Assembly (NCBI GenBank): GCA_020631735.1
Contig: CM036199.1
Location: forward strand, 22,113,553-22,177,552
Length of the DNA stretch: 64,000 nucleotides
From: Saccharum officinarum
Taxonomy: Eukaryota; Streptophyta; Magnoliopsida; Poales; Poaceae
Reading direction: 5' to 3'
The notes below the pieces were generated by a model. The model made no database searches. It was not told the DNA's origin and worked only from the letters and a program-made list of their open reading frames with translations. Numbering within the stretch: position 1 is the first letter of the stretch; each line of letters starts with the position of its first letter. The position numbers were made by a program, and so were the translations under genes. Below are positions 59,960-64,000 of the stretch, in pieces.

Positions 59960-61070
59960 CAGGCCCGGCCTGTCAAATTATAGATCTAGAGCGAAGCTAC
60001 AAGGGATGGGCCCTTTAATACAACTTTAATAATATAATGATGGTTCTAATAAGTGTAATACATAAAAAATTCTTATGAAGCAAGTTATAAATCTTATCTT
60101 ACCTTAAAATTTTCTTCTAACATTTGCTGCTGCGAAGTCATTGACGATGGCCTTAATATTAATTTCATCTAATAATTTCTTCTCGATGCATAAAGTTGTG
60201 AAACCATCCAATAGTAAAAATTGGTTCTTCATCAACATGAGTAGATTCCGTCATAGGAGAATTAAATATGGGTTCATGATCACTCACATTATTATCATCC
60301 GTGTCGATGCCAACATTATCTTCTATAGGGCCTTCATCTTCTGGATGTGTAGTTTGTTCCTCCACAGGACTATTGCCCACTCATCTGGATTTGTTGTAGT
60401 ACTTGTATTGCTCTTAAAAAATTTATCAAGAGCTCCTCCTTGTGATTCTTTGAAGTCCTCTATCCTTCTCTTCTTTTTTCTTTTCTCACTTCCAGATGCA
60501 TGCTGTTTGGGCAACATGAGTTCACTGTAAGTTTAGAAAAGTAGTAAGTAATTAAATAAAATTATGCCGTACCAAATTTAACATGATCGCTGCATCATAT
60601 GGGGTTCCTAAATCCCAAACCTAAATCAGTCGAGAATAAAGATCGGGGACAAGAGCAGTTTTGTACCTCTGTATACGAAGACAACCGAACAGATGCAGGT
60701 CAGCAGCTGCGTGATCGACGGCAGAATAGATGCAGGCCGGTGGCCGCTCGCACTCGCACGGGATGACGGGACGGGATCACCAACGGCCGATCGCTCGCAG
60801 CCTCGCACAGCGGCACAGGAACCAGGAAGTCGTAGCCGCGCGGCACAAGGGCACAGAGTCACGGACGCCGCCGTCGCTGCGGAACTGGGGAAGGCCAGCT
60901 GAATCGACTCCATGCGGTCACGCAGACTCGATAGACGTATAGCGGCTGGCTTGCTTCTAGGGGTGAATACTATATACTATACCTACTATTAACATATTTG
61001 GGGTTGGGCATCCTTGGCCTCAAGGGCCCAATTCAGCCGCTCTGTTCGCACGCCCCCAAGGCCGGGTCTG
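59960..61070 (-). mobile_element. Internally deleted hAT element, 8-bp target duplication
   Basis: The ends are CAGGCCCGGCCTG and, inverted, CAGACCCGGCCTTG. GCTATAAG flanks both sides (59952-59959 and 61071-61078). An 8-base duplication and CAG-starting ends identify hAT. The inside holds a GC-rich leader (60630-60940) and a truncated reading region (60104-60517) on the - strand that joins N- and C-terminal pieces of a TTF-zinc-finger/hAT-dimerisation transposase-like protein. Size 1111 bases. Confidence 0.9.
60104..60517 (-). pseudogene. hAT transposase-like gene, core deleted
   Basis: The ATG at 60517 lies just after an acceptor-like AG. The N-terminus (MLPKQHASGSEKRKKKRR, then GALDKFFKSN) matches the start of plant proteins that carry TTF-type zinc finger and hAT dimerisation domains. 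A frameshift near 60380 leads into an acidic stretch (EDEGPIEDNVGIDTDD) to about 60165. After one more shift comes IVNDFAAANVRRKF with a stop at 60104-60106, like the extreme C-terminus of the same family. The zinc finger, the catalytic domain and most of the dimerisation domain are missing, so it cannot act as a transposase. Its own element ends are intact, so it could be mobilised by a full-length relative. Confidence 0.75.
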
Positions 61071-61078
61071 GCTATAAG

Positions 61079-61860
61079 ACAAGTTATAAGAGTCAAGTTA
61101 TACAATAAGTGTCTCCTATTTGTCTTAAAAAAATCTCCCTCTCCTCTTCCTTCTCACAACACTTGCTATTTGAGCCCACTAGTATCTATGCTTCCGTGCC
61201 CAGCTTGATGCTTGCATGGGAGTCAAGCTCTCATCTCTCTTTTCCACATCAGCATTAGTTTGGCTATAAACCTATTATTATACCTGCTCTCATTAGCCGT
61301 GGCCATGGGTTTTGCCACTGTTTCATTTGATGAAGCATTTGACTCCATACTTGGCACGGTGTATCAAGCAACCCAGAATCTGATTTTCTGTCACGTCAGA
61401 AGATCACAAAAATTATATCATTTTCTTCTTCTAACAAAAATTAAACGGCAGGTTCCAGCATCCGCACAACTGTGGTGAAAAGTGGATTTCGCTGCTAATC
61501 TAACTCGAAGTGGCATCCATGTCAGCGGTCATCAGGTCCAATGTGGCAAGTGGGAGCCGAAGGAAGCCCACGCTCGTCGAGATCATGCAAGGAATCATCG
61601 TCTGTGACTCTGAAGTCAACCTGATGTCCCCATCGCTGCCGGGCGTCTCGGACTCTCGGTCTGGAACTATTAGGCCAGTTGGTTTTCCTAAAGGGAATGT
61701 CTAGCGCCGCCCACTGAATGCAGCACCACCGTCCGCCGGTCCCAGCGCCTCAATCCGTTAGCCCTTCAGCGTGTTGCGCGCCCCTAGCTTACCCCACAGC
61801 CCGTTGCATCCGCCTTTGGCCCCACGCGCACGATGAGCACACCCTAGCGCCCCTGACCAC
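61079..61860. other. Intergenic, no clear gene
   Basis: It contains GCTATAA and GTTATA-rich stretches (61070-61290) resembling the inside of grass MITEs, and an unrecognised + strand ORF (61510-61704, 64 aa). GC content rises after 61500. No supported gene. Confidence 0.4.
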
Positions 61861-61867
61861 ACTCGAA

Positions 61868-62520
61868 TAAAACACTTGCAACTTACAATATAAGACTAAA
61901 ACAGTTGAAACATTTAGAACATATTGTTACAATATTTGTGTGAAGCATACTCCCTTTGTCCCATATTATTGGTCGTTTTCGATTTTCGTGTCACAAGTTT
62001 GACTTGATTTATAGAAAATACGTGCAACATTTGTACTTCTAAATAAATTTATTAAAAAACTAGATTCGAAGATCTTTCCAATGATACCAGTTATATACCA
62101 TAAATATTAATATTTTTTAATATATATTTTGTCAAAGTTTTTTTCTCGAGAAGCGAAAGCGACAGATATTTTGGGACGGAGGGAGTATGAAACATATCAG
62201 AACAATTGTAACATACGTCTAGAAACATGTGAAATATTTTGAACAAATGCTTACAATATGCCTCTGAAACACTTGCAACATATGCAACATGTGCAATAAA
62301 ACGCTCGAATGAAACACTTGCAACTTGCAACATGGAACAACTTGCTGCAACATAAGACTGAAATAGCCGAAACATTTGGAACATATTATTGTAATATTTA
62401 TGTGAAGCATATGAAACATCCAAATTAGAACGATTACAATATACGTCTAGAAATAGGTGAAACATTTTAAACAAAAGCTTGCAACATGCTCTTAAAACAC
62501 TTGCAACATATATAACATGT
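61868..62520. repeat. Two tandem copies of a 200-odd-bp unit
   Basis: The sequence beginning AAAACACTTGCAACTTACAA and ending CTGAAACACTTGCAACATAT is followed by a second, diverged copy (about 62310-62517). The first copy contains a Stowaway MITE (61950-62185); the second shows the empty site, GAAGCATATGAAAC. The words resemble, on the other strand, those at 32270-32880. Confidence 0.75.
61950..62185. mobile_element. Stowaway MITE, TA target
   Basis: It begins CTCCCTTTGTCCCATATT and ends ATATTTTGGGACGGAGGGAG, with TA on both sides (61948-61949 and 62186-62187). These are hallmarks of Stowaway MITEs of the Tc1/mariner superfamily. It is 236 bases, non-coding, and inserted in a tandem repeat whose sister copy lacks it. 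Confidence 0.9.
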
Positions 62521-62833
62521 GCAACATCCCCCGATCATATACTTCTAAAATGTCTGAAACACTTGAAACACGCATTTGCAACATACTGATCCTCAATGCC
62601 GTGGCATCTTTGACCGACCGCGGGAGACGATGTCCCGGCCGGCGACGACCTTCTCCCAGTGGCGCCAAAGTGGTGGTGGAGGTGCACGCCACGGCTGCGA
62701 TGGTTGGGTGTGGATTGGGCGCACGGCGGTGGATGGGCGCGTGGAGGGAGAGTGAGGCGCGCGGAGACCGAGTGGGACTGCATGATCGACGGCAGAATAG
62801 ATGCAGGCCGGCGGCCGCTCGCACTCGCACGGG
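62521..62833. other. GC-rich segment ending in hAT-related 51-bp match
   Basis: The last 51 bases (62783-62833) match 60712-60762, inside the hAT leader, with one difference (ATCGACGGCAGAATAGATGC is shared). It may be a fragment of a second hAT copy cut by the LTR at 62834. No gene supported. Confidence 0.55.
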
Positions 62834-64000
62834 TGAAAGTCCCTAGTTTGGTTTGGCTAATTGATGAAACCTAGGACTAATCCTTGTATCTAAGTGGATG
62901 ATTTAGATAAAGGTGGTCATTGAATATGAGACATGACATTGACTCATGTGACCAAGATGATGAAGACCAAGATGATGCTTGGCTCGATGGACCGGTTGTG
63001 AGGGTGAAGGGCAAGTCGAGGCTTCGAAGCGAAGGACCATGCGATGGTGAAGCTTGAGCAAGATTTGGCGCCGACGGACCGGTGCAATGGTGAAGAGCAA
63101 GTGAAGTCAAGGTCGATAGATCGAGACGGTCTTGTGATGATATGAAGTGGATCATATCTTTTGAAAAAATAAAATGGGCTCAAGGCAAAGGTATAACCAT
63201 AGGGCCATTTTATTTTGCACTCAAGACACCATAGAGGGTGTGAGTGGTTTAGGATCGATAGCCGAACTATTAAGATAGGAAGTCTTATCGGTTATTCGAT
63301 GCACGGATGCCACTAGGCGAATTCATGAAGTGCATTGCATGTAGGGCCTAGTGAGCTAACCGGAAAACCTTCGAATATATTTATGAAAATGCTAACACAC
63401 GTGCACAAGGTGGTGATCACTTGTTGGTGTTGGCATATTTGCGAAGGCGTTGAAGTTTGAGCTGTAGAGAGGGTTTGGGTCTCTCTCTCCCTCCCGCTAA
63501 GCTTGCGAGCACGAGATTCAGGCGTTTTTGGGAACTTGAAATGCCTATTTTCCACTACGCCGGAAGTCGGAAAAGAAACGGAGGCGAACGAAGGTCACAG
63601 AGGTGACCGGACGCTGCACCGGACACGGTCATGATATGACCGGACATGTCCGGTCAGTACTTCGCAGCAGTCAGGCGCGCGGGTGCTAGGGTTTGCAACC
63701 AACGCGTCCGGTCACTCGCGAGACCGGCGCGTCCGGATAGGTGCCCAGAAGGAACTGTGGTTCGCAAGGACGATCGGACGCGGGGCGCGTCCGGTCACAC
63801 GCGATCGGACGCGTCCGATCGTTGAGGGAGCTTACTAGACTCTAACCGGACACGGGCACTGTCGTGTCTGGTCGTTGTGAGGGGCGCGTCTGGTTGTTAC
63901 TTCGTGGGCGCGCGGTACTGTGCGATCGGTGCGTCCGGTCGTTGACTAGAGCGCGTCCGGTCACTCGGGACCGGCGCGTCCGGTCGTTATGAGAGGCGCG
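62834..64000 (+). repeat. 5' part of another copia LTR, cut by window end
   Basis: It begins TGAAAGTCCCTAGTTTGG and keeps the order of elements in the LTR of element 1: a GGTATAACCATAGGG run, CTAACACACGTGCAC, the CTCTCTCCCTCCCGC motif, and an array of CGTCCGGTC palindromes (63600-64000). It is clearly related but diverged. The window ends before its TATA box and LTR end. Confidence 0.8.

Overview
This window is plant nuclear DNA, and the grass-specific transposon mix makes it look like a panicoid grass. Saccharum, Sorghum, Miscanthus or a close relative seems most likely, but that is an inference from repeat style, not from a marker gene. It contains one intact protein-coding gene, three decayed relatives of that gene, and many nested transposable elements. 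No rRNA, tRNA or CRISPR was seen.

Layout. 1-1170: fragment of a LINE-type ORF1 (zinc knuckle). 1171-20440: a SIRE/Maximus-type Ty1-copia element on the + strand, whose 3' LTR was split by a second, related element on the - strand (9898-20243) and later cut by a third LTR element (20441 onward) that runs into a 100-N assembly gap (21143-21242). 21852-24601: dead NRT1/PTR (NPF) transporter gene. 25123-25841 and 27811-31869: Mutator-like elements, the second holding two smaller MITEs. 33582-38303: a 4.7-kb solo LTR inside a second LINE ORF1 fragment. 39471-40345: a miniature LTR element (TRIM-like). 40348-46563: 5'-truncated Ty3-gypsy chromovirus whose chromodomain is split by a 1.3-kb hAT-type element. 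47543-50750: intact five-exon NPF gene. 51.7 kb: ghost of another NPF first exon. 54473-59267: third NPF copy, dead, with a LINE fragment (itself carrying a MITE) in its first intron. 59960-61070: internally deleted hAT element. 61868-62520: tandem repeat with a Stowaway MITE. 62834-64000: start of another copia LTR.

The biology centres on a tandem NPF cluster on the - strand. All recognisable copies share the same exon phases, and the two close copies also share GC-rich blocks 2-3 kb upstream. Only the 47543-50750 copy can encode a full protein (559 aa). In this copy and its closest relative the two glutamates of the ExxE motif in the first membrane helix are replaced, so transport may not be proton-coupled in the usual way. 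For many transposons the insertion can be proved from the window itself, because target-site duplications are readable: ACTTG/ACTTA, CCAAC, GTTACAAG, GCTATAAG, ACAAAATAAA, TTTATCTAT, TGTTTTGAC, TAA and TA. I found no clearly new multi-gene system. The most novel-looking points are the NPF copy with an altered coupling motif, the conserved double-stop gag-pol junction of the copia family, the palindrome arrays in the copia LTRs, and the two non-autonomous hAT elements.
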